Positions 33,431 through 41,103 of a DNA stretch of 64,000 nucleotides are shown here, piece by piece. The DNA comes from Actinoplanes sp. NBC_00393 (GTDB lineage Bacteria; Actinomycetota; Actinomycetes; Mycobacteriales; Micromonosporaceae): assembly GCF_036053395.1 (NCBI RefSeq), contig NZ_CP107942.1:2260501-2324500 (forward strand), read 5' to 3'. The notes under the pieces were generated by a model, which was not told the origin of the DNA, made no database searches, and saw only the letters and a program-made list of their open reading frames with translations. How positions within the stretch are numbered: the stretch's first letter is position 1; each line of letters begins with the position of its first letter. The translations under genes and the position numbers were made by a program.

Positions 33431-33650
33431 AGCTGGCGCCAACTGTCGTTTCGCGCCCGCGCAAACAGCCGTGGGAGCCAGCTGGTTTGCTCGGCTGGCT
33501 CTCAGTGTCGTTTCCCGCCTGGGCAAACAGCCGTGGGAGCCAGCTGGTTTGCTCGGCTGGCGCTGAGTGTCGTTTCGCGCCCGGGCAACAGCCGTAGGAG
33601 CCAGCCGGGTTGCCGGCTCGCGCTGTGTCAAAGCCGTAACTCCCAGCCGG
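33431..33650 (+). repeat. dispersed 62-bp tandem repeat, locus B (about 3.5 units)
   Basis: Units start at 33431 (49 bp, missing 13 bp of the unit), 33480 (62 bp), 33542 (61 bp) and 33603 (partial). Each complete unit contains GCTCGGCTGGC and TGTCGTTTCCCGCC-like cores and an AGCCAGC/GCTGGCT inverted repeat able to form a 7-bp hairpin. A further hairpin (CTCCCAGCC/GGCTGGGAG) lies at about 33640-33690. The gap 33373-33813 between the M56 gene and the convergent BlaI gene contains no supported gene. Confidence 0.85.
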
Positions 33651-33813
33651 GCGATCCTTGAGGCCCTTTTGCGGAGGTCGGCTGGGAGCTGTGGCTGCCT
33701 CCAACGGCTTGAAGGGTGCGCAGCTCGCAGCTGGATGATCGAAACGCCGCAAAACACCCGCCCGGCTGTGACTTACTGCTTTGGCCCGGTCCGGATCCCC
33801 GCGCCGGATAGCT

Positions 33814-34182
33814 CTAATCGTCGCTCAGCAGCTGGCGCAGCAGCTCTTCGTCGCCCGGTTGGAGCGCGGCCACGAAACGGCGCAGCACGGTAGCCCGGTC
33901 TGTCCCGGCGCCGAGTGCGGCGTTCATCCGCTCGGCTGCCACCGAAGCCTCGTCGGTCAACGGCGCGTACCGGAACGAGCGCCCGTCACGGAAGCGGGCC
34001 GCCCTTCCCTTGTCGTGCAGACGGGTCAGGATCGTGACGACCGTGCTGTACGACAGCGGCGAGCCCAGCCGGCCACGGACCTCGCGCGGGGTCAGCGGCT
34101 CGGGCGCGGCGACCAGGACCCGCAGCACCTCGGACTCGAGCGCCCCGGCCGGGCGACGCGAGGATTCCTCTTCGGGCGGCAC
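33814..34182 (-). CDS. BlaI/MecI/CopY-family transcriptional repressor
   Basis: A 122-residue winged-helix repressor from GTG 34182: ALESEVLRVLVAAPEPLTPREVRGRLGSPLSYSTVVTILTRLHDKGRAARFRDGRSFRYAPL, then a C-terminal dimerisation region (ALQPGDEELLRQLLSDD). The usual protease-cleavage region between helices is not obvious. Forms the regulatory half of the M56/BlaI pair. Confidence 0.9.
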   Translation of the reverse strand: MPPEEESSRRPAGALESEVLRVLVAAPEPLTPREVRGRLGSPLSYSTVVTILTRLHDKGRAARFRDGRSFRYAPLTDEASVAAERMNAALGAGTDRATVLRRFVAALQPGDEELLRQLLSDD

Positions 34183-34204
34183 CCGGGCAGCATAGTCGGC
34201 CCGG

Positions 34205-34687
34205 TTAAGGGCAGTCGATCTCCGTGACAGTGGTCTCGGCGCCGGAGGTGTCCGACCAGCCGATCTCGAAGCGCAGGCAGATCGTGATCGTCTCGGCTCC
34301 GGTCGGCTGGCCCAGCGCGGTCCCCTCACCGGTGCGGATCATGCGGACGTCGATCCTCCCGTTGGCCGGCCGGCCCGGTGTGCTCGACGAGCTGAGCACG
34401 GTGTCGCCGGCACGCTGGAAGCGGGCGGAGAGCCAGGCCACCGACTCCGGTCCCAGGTTGCCCGGGTCGGGGTTCGCCACCTCGAGGTCGCGGACGATCT
34501 GCGGCGCCTCGGTCTCGAGCACGTCGTCGCGCGCCCGCTCCGCGCCGGTCGTTCCGCCCAGCAGCTCGCCGAGCACCAGCGGAACGGTCAGCACGCAGGC
34601 GAGCACGCCGATGAGGAAGGCGAGAAGCCAGGGCCACATCGGCCGCCGGGCGCGGGAACCCGGCTGGGGCGGCTCGACTGTGAACAC
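34205..34687 (-). CDS. single-pass membrane protein, hypothetical
   Basis: About 160 residues from a GTG at 34687; the start is not certain. A short basic N-terminus is followed by one membrane helix (WPWLLAFLIGVLACVLTVPLVLG) and an external domain of about 120 residues with ERARDDVLETEAPQIVRDL and ETITICLRFEIGWSDTSGAETTVTEIDC. A Cys pair (ICL and IDC) could form a disulfide. No family recognised. It lies 22 bp upstream of the BlaI-like gene on the same strand and may be in its transcript. Confidence 0.6.
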   Translation of the reverse strand: MFTVEPPQPGSRARRPMWPWLLAFLIGVLACVLTVPLVLGELLGGTTGAERARDDVLETEAPQIVRDLEVANPDPGNLGPESVAWLSARFQRAGDTVLSSSSTPGRPANGRIDVRMIRTGEGTALGQPTGAETITICLRFEIGWSDTSGAETTVTEIDCP

Positions 34688-34704
34688 GCCACGTTTTGTA
34701 GCGC

Positions 34705-34806
34705 AGCCGCGCCAGCCGGAAAGCCGGCGCAGCAAGACAGCACAGCCGCGCCAGCAAACAGCCGGCGCGGCCGGTCCAGCCACGCCAGCAAAGTAGCCGC
34801 GCCAGC
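34705..34806 (+). repeat. four copies of a 12-mer AGCC(G/A)CGCCAGC
   Basis: Copies at 34705-34716, 34744-34755, 34778-34789 (one change) and 34795-34806, with spacings of 39, 34 and 17 bp. They fill the 133-bp gap between the membrane-protein start and the siderophore ATPase stop. Confidence 0.7.
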
Positions 34807-34820
34807 CAGGGCGAGGGGTG

Positions 34821-35636
34821 TTACGAGGCCGCCGGCGTTCGGACGTGGTGACGGCCGATCGGCAGCATCAGCGGGCGCCCCGACACCGGGTCCGGGATCA
34901 CCTGGCTGTCGAGGCCGAACACCGCGCGTACGCAATCTTCGGTCAACACCGAGGCCGGCTCGCCGGCCGCGTGCAGCCCACCGTCCGCCAGCGCGATCAG
35001 GTGGTCCGCGTAGCGGGCCGCCATGTTGAGGTCGTGCAGCACCATCACGATCGTCGTCCCACGATCGGCGTTCAGGTCGGTGAGCAGATCCAACACCTCG
35101 ACCTGGTGGCTGACGTCCAGGAACGTGGTCGGCTCGTCAAGCAGCAGCAGCTCGGTCTGCTGTGCCAGCGCCATCGCGATCCAGACCCGCTGCCGCTGCC
35201 CGCCGGAGAGCTCGTCGACCGAGCGTTCGGCCAGGTCAGCGGTGTGGGTGGCGTCCAGCGCGGCGGCCACCGCACGATCGTCGTCCTTGCTCCACCGCGA
35301 CAGCAACCGCTGATGCGGATTGCGGCCCCGGCCGACCAGGTCGGCCACCGTGATGCCTTCCGGCGCGATCGGGGACTGGGGGAGCAGCCCCAGGGTGCGG
35401 GCCAGTTCCTTGGCCGGCATCTTGTGCACCTGGCGGCCGTCCAGAAGAACATGGCCGGTACGCGGTGCGAGCAGCCGCGACATCGACCGCAGCAGCGTCG
35501 ACTTGCCGCAGGCGTTGGCGCCGACGATCGCGGTGATCTTGCCGGGCGGCACGAGCAGGTCGAGCGACTCGATGACGACGCGCTCGCCGTAGCCGACGGT
35601 CAGTTTCTCCACCGTCAGCGAGTGGTTGGTGGTCAC
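34821..35636 (-). CDS. iron-siderophore ABC transporter ATP-binding protein (FepC-like)
   Basis: A 271-residue FecE/FepC-type ATPase: Walker A GANACGKST (one Gly replaced by Ala and Cys relative to GxNGxGKST), Q-loop LLPQ, signature ELSGGQRQRVWIAMALAQ, Walker B LLLLDEPTTFLD, H-loop VLHDLNMA. GTG start overlapping the permease stop by 4 bp. Powers the two FecCD permeases upstream. Confidence 0.93.
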   Translation of the reverse strand: MTTNHSLTVEKLTVGYGERVVIESLDLLVPPGKITAIVGANACGKSTLLRSMSRLLAPRTGHVLLDGRQVHKMPAKELARTLGLLPQSPIAPEGITVADLVGRGRNPHQRLLSRWSKDDDRAVAAALDATHTADLAERSVDELSGGQRQRVWIAMALAQQTELLLLDEPTTFLDVSHQVEVLDLLTDLNADRGTTIVMVLHDLNMAARYADHLIALADGGLHAAGEPASVLTEDCVRAVFGLDSQVIPDPVSGRPLMLPIGRHHVRTPAAS

Positions 35637-36667
35637 AGCGAGCCTCCCGCGCGGTTGGTGCGGACGAGCAGAAAGATGAGGTACGGGGCGCCGAGCACGC
35701 CGGTGATCACGCCCACCGGGAAGCGGGTGTCGAAGGCGAACTGGCCGAGGAAGTCGGCGACCAGCACGAGCAGCGCACCGACCAGCGCGGACGGCACCAG
35801 CAGGGAGCCGCCGGGCCCGATCAGGCGGGCCGCGATCGGCCCGGCCAGGAAGGCCACGAACGCGATCGGTCCGGTGGCCGAGGTGGCGAACGCGATGAGA
35901 CCGACAGCCGCAACGATCGACACCAGCCGCGTACGTTCCAAGCGCGTGCCCAGCGCTGCCGCGGTGTCGTCGCCGAGCTGCAGCATCGTCAGGTTCCGGG
36001 CCTGCGACAGCAGCACCGGCCCGAACGCGACCAGCGCGATCAGCACCGGAACGGTCTCGTCCCAGGTGGACCCGTTCAGGCTCCCGTTGAGCCAGCGCGT
36101 CGCCGCCTGCAAGTCCCACTGCCCGGCCTGGTTCAGGATGTAGGAGGTGGCGCTGTTGAGCATCGCGGCGATGCCGATGCCGATCAGCACGAGCCGGGTG
36201 CCGGCCACCCCGTCCTTGAACGACAGGACGTAGATGATGACCGCGACGCCGAGCGCGGCGACGATGGCGAACACCGACACCCCGGTCTCGCCGAGGTTGA
36301 GCACGATGATGGCGAACGCCGCGGCCGCGCTCGCTGCCGAGCTGATGCCGATGATGTCGGGGCTGGCCAGGGGGTTGCGCATCATGGTCTGGAAGGTGAC
36401 GCCGCCCATCCCGAAGCACAGCCCGGTGGCCAGGGCCAGGACGGTTCGGGGCAGGCGCAACTCGCCGACGGTGAACGAGGCGCCCGGGACGGTCTCGCCG
36501 AGGATCACCCGCAGCACGTCGCCGAGCGGGTAGAACGTCTGCCCGACCATCAGCGAGACGACGACCATCACGGCCACCAGCACGGCCAGGACGGTGAGCA
36601 CCGCCTGCCGCCGGCGGCTGCGCCGGACCCGGCCGCGGGTGACGGCCTCGAGGGTCATGGTGCTCAC
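35633..36667 (-). CDS. iron-siderophore ABC transporter permease (FecCD family), second
   Basis: A 344-residue permease with about ten membrane helices; family motifs LRLPRTVLALATGLCFGMGGVTFQTMMRNPLASPDIIGISSAA and FVAFLAGPIAARLIGPG. GTG start overlapping the preceding permease stop (an ATG 9 bp downstream is an alternative). Forms a heterodimer with the first permease. Confidence 0.93.
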   Translation of the reverse strand: MSTMTLEAVTRGRVRRSRRRQAVLTVLAVLVAVMVVVSLMVGQTFYPLGDVLRVILGETVPGASFTVGELRLPRTVLALATGLCFGMGGVTFQTMMRNPLASPDIIGISSAASAAAAFAIIVLNLGETGVSVFAIVAALGVAVIIYVLSFKDGVAGTRLVLIGIGIAAMLNSATSYILNQAGQWDLQAATRWLNGSLNGSTWDETVPVLIALVAFGPVLLSQARNLTMLQLGDDTAAALGTRLERTRLVSIVAAVGLIAFATSATGPIAFVAFLAGPIAARLIGPGGSLLVPSALVGALLVLVADFLGQFAFDTRFPVGVITGVLGAPYLIFLLVRTNRAGGSL

Positions 36668-37707
36668 AGCTCACGTACCTTCTGCCGGCGGACGATGTAG
36701 ATGAAGAACGGGGCGCCGATCAGGGCGGTGATGATGCCGGCCTCGATCTCGTCGGGCCGGTTCACCACCCGGCCGACGACGTCCGCGCCGGTCAGCAGCG
36801 CGGCGCCGACGAGTGTGGCGAACGGCAGCAGCCAGCGGTGGTCGAGCCCGACGAGCAGGCGGCACACGTGCGGGACGATCAGGCCGACGAAGGCGATCGG
36901 CCCGGCGACCGCGGTGGCCGCGCCGCACAGCACGACCGCGCCGAGGGCGGCGACGCCGCGGACCAGGGCGACGCGTTCGCCGAGGCCGGCGGCCAGTTCG
37001 TCGCCGAGCGCGAGGGAGTTCAGCGCGCGGGCGCAGAGCAGGCAGATGACCAGGCCGGCGATCAGGAACGGCAGCACCTGGCCGATGCTCTCCCAGGTGG
37101 CGCCGCCGACCCCGCCGACCTGCCAGGACTGGAAGTTCTCGGCAATGTCGCCGCGCGGCAGCACGACCGCGGTCACCATCGACGCCAGCGCGGCGGAGGT
37201 GGCCGCACCGGCCAGCGCGATCTTGAGCGGGGTGGCGCCGCCTCGGCCGAGGGAGCCGACCGCGTAGACGAACAGGGTCGACACGGCCGCGCCGGCGATG
37301 GCGACCCAGATGTACGCGGTGGCGGTGTACAGCCCGATGGTCACCATGCCGACCGCGATCGCCAGCATCGCGCCCATGTTGACGCCGAGGATGCCCGGGT
37401 CGGCGAGCGGGTTGCGGGTGACACCCTGCATCACGGCGCCGGACAGGGCCAGCGCCGCGCCGACGAGAGCCGCGAGCACCGTACGCGGAATGCGTTTGAC
37501 CACCGCTGCGTGATTGAGCGTCTCGTCGGTGCCGCCGAAGGCGGCGGTGACGTCGGACCAGCCGACGATCCGCGAGCCGAAGGCGACCGACGCGAGCATG
37601 ACCAGGATCAGCACGGCCAGGACGGCCAGCAGCCAGCCCAGGCGCACCCGGGCCGGGCGTCGCAGCGAAGCGACGTCCGGCCCGGATTTGGTTTCGACGA
37701 GCGTCAT
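36664..37707 (-). CDS. iron-siderophore ABC transporter permease (FecCD family), first
   Basis: A 347-residue FecCD permease: RIPRTVLAALVGAALALSGAVMQGVTRNPLADPGILGVNMGA, GAATSAALASMVTAVVL, and FVGLIVPHVCRLLVGLDHRWLLPF. Start ATG overlaps the stop of the binding-protein gene by 1 bp (TGATG). All four genes of the import system run minus, in the order binding protein, permease, permease, ATPase. Confidence 0.94.
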   Translation of the reverse strand: MTLVETKSGPDVASLRRPARVRLGWLLAVLAVLILVMLASVAFGSRIVGWSDVTAAFGGTDETLNHAAVVKRIPRTVLAALVGAALALSGAVMQGVTRNPLADPGILGVNMGAMLAIAVGMVTIGLYTATAYIWVAIAGAAVSTLFVYAVGSLGRGGATPLKIALAGAATSAALASMVTAVVLPRGDIAENFQSWQVGGVGGATWESIGQVLPFLIAGLVICLLCARALNSLALGDELAAGLGERVALVRGVAALGAVVLCGAATAVAGPIAFVGLIVPHVCRLLVGLDHRWLLPFATLVGAALLTGADVVGRVVNRPDEIEAGIITALIGAPFFIYIVRRQKVREL

Positions 37708-38741
37708 CAGATCTTGTCGGCGGCCTTGCCGAGCAGGTCGACGTAGTCCTTCAGCACGAAGGAGACGGCGAGCGGCGTCGGGTTGGCGGCGGTGGCCACC
37801 GGGGTGCTGCCGGGCAGCGAGACGAACGAGCCACGGGCAATCGCCGGGATCTTGGACAGCAGCGGGTCCTTCTGCAGAGTCGCGAGGGTGGTGCCCTCGG
37901 CGTCACCGTAGGTCACGATGATGTCCACGTCGCTGAGGTTCTGGACCTGCTCCGCGCTCTGGGTGAGGCTAAACTCCTCGGTGGTCGCGGAGGCCTTCTC
38001 GATGCTCGCCGGGTGCTTCATGCCGAGGTCGGTGAAGAACTGGGCGCGGGTGTCGTGCGTCGTGTAGAAGCTGATCTTGCTGAGGTCGGTCGGGTCCAGG
38101 TGGGTCAGGAACATCACCGACTTACCGGCCAGCTTGGGGTAGCGCGCCGCCTCGGTCTTCATCTCCTGCTCGATCTTGGCGATCAGGGCATCGCCTTCGG
38201 CGGCCAGGCCGAGAGCCTGGCTCTCCAGCTTGATGCTGTCACGCCACGAGGTGGCCCAGGCGGCCTTCGGGTACGCGACGACCGGCGCGATCTTGGTCAG
38301 GGTGTCGTAGTCCTGCTGGGTCAGACCCGAGTAGGCGGCCAGGATGACGTCGGGCTTGGTGTTCGCCACCGCCTCGAAGTCGATGCCGTCGGTCTCGTCG
38401 AAGAGCACCGGCGTCGGGGCGCCCAGCTCCTTGAGCTTCGCGGCGTCCCAGGGCAGCAGGCCGTCGCCGTCCTCGTCACCGAAGTTCGCCTTGGCGTAGC
38501 CGACCGGGACGATGCCCAGCGCCAGCGGCACCTCGTGGTTGGCCCAGTTGACGGTGGCGACCCGCTCGGGCTTCTTCTCGATCGTGGTGGTGCCGAACGC
38601 GTGGGTGACCGTGACCGGGAACGTCGCCGCCGCGCTGCCGGAGGCAGCCGGGGTGTCCTCGCTGTCCGAGCTGCCGCAGGCGGTCAGCGCGAAGGCGGTG
38701 GTAAGGACGACGATTCCGGCGAGGAATCGGGGTGCGCGCAT
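37707..38741 (-). CDS. iron-siderophore binding lipoprotein (FecB/FepB-like)
   Basis: A 344-residue lipoprotein. Lipobox LTAC with Cys about 22, then a Ser/Asp-rich tether and the periplasmic-binding-protein-type fold: TVTHAFGTTTIEKKPERVATVNWANHEVPLALGIVPVGYA, and TKPDVILAAYSGLTQQDYDTLTKIAPVVAYP. Captures the ferrisiderophore outside the membrane. The siderophore type cannot be deduced. Iron-regulated through the box at 38769-38787. Confidence 0.94.
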   Translation of the reverse strand: MRAPRFLAGIVVLTTAFALTACGSSDSEDTPAASGSAAATFPVTVTHAFGTTTIEKKPERVATVNWANHEVPLALGIVPVGYAKANFGDEDGDGLLPWDAAKLKELGAPTPVLFDETDGIDFEAVANTKPDVILAAYSGLTQQDYDTLTKIAPVVAYPKAAWATSWRDSIKLESQALGLAAEGDALIAKIEQEMKTEAARYPKLAGKSVMFLTHLDPTDLSKISFYTTHDTRAQFFTDLGMKHPASIEKASATTEEFSLTQSAEQVQNLSDVDIIVTYGDAEGTTLATLQKDPLLSKIPAIARGSFVSLPGSTPVATAANPTPLAVSFVLKDYVDLLGKAADKI

Positions 38742-38768
38742 GGTGGGGGAACTCCAGTTCGTTGCAGA

Positions 38769-38787
38769 TAAGGCATGCCTAACCTAA
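38769..38787 (-). promoter_or_regulatory. iron box of the siderophore ABC operon
   Basis: The plus-strand sequence TAAGGCATGCCTAACCTAA is, on the gene's strand, TTAGGTTAGGCATGCCTTA, close to the consensus TTAGGTTAGGCTAACCTAA. It lies 28 bp upstream of the binding-protein ATG. Confidence 0.85.
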
Positions 38788-38838
38788 GGGTTCGGCCAGC
38801 ATTCTGCATGATCGACTCCCCGGGGTGTGGTGTGGGCC

Positions 38839-39405
38839 TCACCTGGCCTTCTGCGCGCACCGGGGACAGCGGGTCGGGCACGGGGTCAGCGCCGCCGTCC
38901 GCGCCAGGCCGCTCGTGTGCAGGATCGCCGCCACGGCGTCGTCGAAGCCGGTCCGCTCAGTGACGACGTGCTCGCCGGCGACGCCGAGCAGATCGCGCTC
39001 CCGGTACCACTCACGCATCTGCTCAGCGCTCACCGGAATCGGCTCGGCCCGCCCGAAATGCCGCCGAACCGTCTCCTCGAACGAAACGTCGAGGTAGAAG
39101 ACGCTGCTCGGCCCGGCGTGCTCGGCGACCAGCCGGTGCAGGACGTCGCCGTACCCCGCGGTGTCGAGAATCCCTTCGAGCACCACGTGATAACCGAGAT
39201 CCAGGGCGGAGCGTACGGTCGTGGCGACGAAGGCCGGCGCCACCGGATCGAACCGCCCGCCGTGCTCGCGCAGCACCACCCGGCGCAGGTAGTCCTGCTC
39301 GACGAGGGCGGCGCCCCGCCCGTACCGGCGCCGAACCTCCCGCGCCGTAGTCGTCTTCCCACTCCCGCTGTTCCCGCGGATGATCACGAGCGTCGCGTCC
39401 GGCAA
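38839..39405 (-). CDS. P-loop kinase-like ATP-binding protein
   Basis: A 188-residue protein with Walker A RGNSGSGKTT (about 10-19) and EQDYLRRVVL and GYHVVLEGILDT strands of zeta-toxin/AAA-like small-molecule kinases. Start is TTG 39405, after AGGGACGG; an internal GTG is the alternative. The C-terminus ends in TPCPTRCPRCAQKAR, with three Cys that might bind zinc. Substrate unknown. It diverges from a NUDIX remnant. Confidence 0.8.
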   Translation of the reverse strand: MPDATLVIIRGNSGSGKTTTAREVRRRYGRGAALVEQDYLRRVVLREHGGRFDPVAPAFVATTVRSALDLGYHVVLEGILDTAGYGDVLHRLVAEHAGPSSVFYLDVSFEETVRRHFGRAEPIPVSAEQMREWYRERDLLGVAGEHVVTERTGFDDAVAAILHTSGLARTAALTPCPTRCPRCAQKAR

Positions 39406-39451
39406 GGCCGTCCCTACCCTCCTGCTTGACCGTCGATGTGAGGATCGGCCA

Positions 39452-39540
39452 GTGGATCAGCTGAGCAGCCGGATCGTCTACCGCAACCCGTGGATGACGG
39501 TCCGCGAGGACGAGTACCGGCGCCCCGACGGGGGCCGCGC
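39452..39540 (+). pseudogene. NUDIX hydrolase 5' remnant
   Basis: From GTG 39452 the frame reads DQLSSRIVYRNPWMTVREDE then YRRPDGG, the typical N-terminus of NUDIX proteins of the ADP-ribose pyrophosphatase-like group. After about 39530 the similarity stops; no Nudix box follows in any frame. Only about 28 residues remain. Confidence 0.6.
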
Positions 39541-39571
39541 TCACCCTCTACCGCCTGGCGCCGTAAATACG

Positions 39572-39600
39572 TTGCCCGTGCCGGCCGGCCTGCCTATGTT
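39572..39600 (+). promoter_or_regulatory. sigma70-like promoter of the leader-peptide unit
   Basis: TTGCCC (39572-39577) and TATGTT (39595-39600) with a 17-bp spacer, about 38 bp upstream of a well-placed ribosome-binding site. Good fit for a principal-sigma promoter in a GC-rich actinobacterium. Confidence 0.6.
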
Positions 39601-39637
39601 CGTAGCCAGCACCGATCATCACGGGCAGGAGAGACAG

Positions 39638-39685
39638 ATGCAGTGGCAAGCCTCGTTCGTCCGCCCACGGTGGTGTGTCGGCTAG
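39638..39685 (+). CDS. 15-residue leader-type peptide MQWQASFVRPRWCVG
   Basis: ATG 39638 is preceded by AGGAGAG (39627-39633), one of the best ribosome-binding sites in the window. The peptide has two Trp, two Arg-Pro/Arg and a Cys near its end and stops at TAG 39683-39685. A CTAGC/GCTAG hairpin overlaps the stop codon, and a terminator follows 20 bp later. The arrangement is that of an attenuator leader, but no structural gene directly follows; it could also be a small secreted or toxic peptide. Function unknown. Confidence 0.5.
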   Translation: MQWQASFVRPRWCVG

Positions 39686-39704
39686 CAGCGCTAGTCAGGT
39701 TCAC

Positions 39705-39736
39705 GCCGCCGACCCGGACCGGGGACGGCGGCTTTT
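39705..39736 (+). terminator. rho-independent terminator
   Basis: GCCGCCG (39705-39711) pairs with CGGCGGC (39726-39732), with inner CCGG pairs, and is followed by TTTT (39733-39736). It is the only terminator in the window with a clear U-tract. Ends a transcript of about 130 nt from the 39572 promoter. Confidence 0.8.
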
Positions 39737-39835
39737 CTGTATCTCGGCAGCGCATCGGGCCCGGCTGCCGATCACGGCGCCGGGCACGGGAACGGTGATC
39801 ATCGCGGGCCGGCTCGACGGGTAAGGCGACCGCCG

Positions 39836-39995
39836 GGCTCGCTGGAGGGGAGTAGCTACCCCGCCAACGCGACAGTCACCGCTCCCGTGCCGGCGCACCA
39901 CGCATCACACCGCGGCCGCCCACCGGCGGCCGTGTCCAGCGCACGGTGAGAGGCGCGCAAGTCCGGCGGACCCACGGAGGTCCGGGCACCCGGGC
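39836..39995 (+). ncRNA. possible yybP-ykoY-like (manganese riboswitch) motif, weak
   Basis: The sequence GGAGGGGAGTAGCTACCCC at about 39844 contains GGGGAGTAGC, the conserved 5' element of the yybP-ykoY RNA, followed by AACGCGACAGTCA. A GCGCAAGTCC segment further down might correspond to the 3' element. The expected downstream transporter gene is absent: a tRNA follows. Most of 39741-40054 is otherwise without a supported gene. Confidence 0.25.
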
Positions 39996-40054
39996 CGCGC
40001 CGTCCCGCGCTGGAGTCCGGCCGGCGAGCCCGCATCGACTCGCCGGCCGGACCA

Positions 40055-40126
40055 TGCGGGCTGGTGCAACCGGCAGCACGCCCGGCTTTGGACCGGGAGA
40101 TGGAGGTTCGAGTCCTCCGGCCGCAG
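40055..40126 (+). tRNA. tRNA-Gln (anticodon UUG)
   Basis: A 72-nt cloverleaf. D stem GTGC/GCAC; anticodon stem CCCGG/CCGGG with loop CTTTGGA, anticodon TTG; T stem GGAGG/CCTCC with loop TTCGAGT. Acceptor TGCGGGC pairs with GGCCGCA except a G-G mismatch at position 6-67. The discriminator is G and CCA is not encoded. Reads the rare CAA codon. Confidence 0.85.
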
Positions 40127-40143
40127 CTTTCTACGATGGTCGG

Positions 40144-40356
40144 ATGGTTACGCACGAAGAGCGTGCACTTCTCGCCCTGGCCAAGCAGCTACGGGACGCG
40201 ACGGCGGACGCCGGCCGGCCGGACGTCGTCGCCAAGGTCGACGAAGCGATCCTGCTGCTCGCCGGCGCCGACGCCGACGACGACCCCGACAAGCCCATCA
40301 GCAAGGACGAGAAGACGAACATCGTCCTGCGGATCCTCGACGGACTCGGCTTCTGA
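40144..40356 (+). CDS. small hypothetical protein
   Basis: A 70-residue acidic protein: VTHEERALLALAKQLRDATA, VDEAILLLAGADADDDPDKP, and KTNIVLRILDGLGF. All-helical, no membrane segment. It begins 17 bp after the tRNA. No family recognised. Confidence 0.55.
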   Translation: MVTHEERALLALAKQLRDATADAGRPDVVAKVDEAILLLAGADADDDPDKPISKDEKTNIVLRILDGLGF

Positions 40357-40412
40357 CGTGAAGCTGCCACCTGGCCGACCTCGAGAGTCACGCCGAGCGC
40401 TCGGCTCGGCGG

Positions 40413-40580
40413 GTGGACCTCCCGACGCCGGAGGGCGACGTGCCGGCGTCCTCGTGGGTGAGCGCCGCCCGCGCAGAACTGGATGGCCCGCTGACCGATG
40501 TCGTGGGAGCGTGGCTGTCGCAGGCATGGCCGTTCGAGGTCGTGCACTACCGTTCCGGGGAGTCGTCGAGTGAGCACTGA
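40413..40580 (+). CDS. possible small hypothetical protein
   Basis: A frame from GTG 40413 encodes 55 residues, including [20 protein letters not shown] and [20 protein letters not shown], with good codon bias. It overlaps the start of the phosphotransferase gene by 11 bp. The start is uncertain because the frame is open only from 40362. Confidence 0.35.
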   Translation: MDLPTPEGDVPASSWVSAARAELDGPLTDVVGAWLSQAWPFEVVHYRSGESSSEH

Positions 40581-41103
40581 CGTCATCGTTTTGAACGGCG
40601 GGTCGAGTTCGGGGAAGTCGGGCATCGTGCGCTGTCTGCAGGCCCTCCTCCCGCAGCCGTGGATCAACCTGGGCGTGGACGACCTGATCGAGCGGCTGCC
40701 GCCCGCGCTTCTGGACTCCGGCTCGGGGATCACGTTCGGGCAGGGTGGTGACGTCGTCCTCGGTGACGAGTGGCGCGCGATCGAGAATGCGTGGACGATC
40801 GGCATCGCTGCCATGGCCCGGGCCGGGGCGCGGGTCATCATCGACGACAACTTCCTCGGTGGCCGCGCCAGCCAGGAGCGGTTGCGCGGCCACCTCGACG
40901 GACTGCGGGTGCTGTGGGTCGGCGTGCACTGTTCGCCGGAAGCCGCCGAGGCGCGCGAGTTCGCCCGCGGCAACCGGGCGCCGGGGATGGCCGCCCAGCA
41001 GGCGACGAAAGTGCATGAGGGCGTTGTGTACGACGTGGAGGTCGACACCACCCACGCCGAGTCCCTCGACTGCGCCCGCATCATCGCCCGGCACGTCAGC
41101 TGA
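40570..41103 (+). CDS. chloramphenicol phosphotransferase-like kinase
   Basis: A 177-residue P-loop kinase close in length to chloramphenicol 3-O-phosphotransferase: [20 protein letters not shown] (Walker A near the N-terminus), [10 protein letters not shown] with the catalytic Asp about 36, [16 protein letters not shown], and [29 protein letters not shown]. Antibiotic inactivation is the known role of the prototype; small-molecule phosphorylation here is inferred. GTG start. It converges with the reductase gene with 8 bp overlap. Confidence 0.87.
   Translation: MSTDVIVLNGGSSSGKSGIVRCLQALLPQPWINLGVDDLIERLPPALLDSGSGITFGQGGDVVLGDEWRAIENAWTIGIAAMARAGARVIIDDNFLGGRASQERLRGHLDGLRVLWVGVHCSPEAAEAREFARGNRAPGMAAQQATKVHEGVVYDVEVDTTHAESLDCARIIARHVS

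Noticed and set aside
33431..33650. Repeat array that could be taken for CRISPR
   Set aside because: Units are directly adjacent with no variable spacers, and no cas genes are present.
33038..33757. Minus-strand frames with repeated peptide segments over the M56-BlaI gap
   Set aside because: The peptide repeats are translations of the 62-bp DNA repeat; no RBS or domain.
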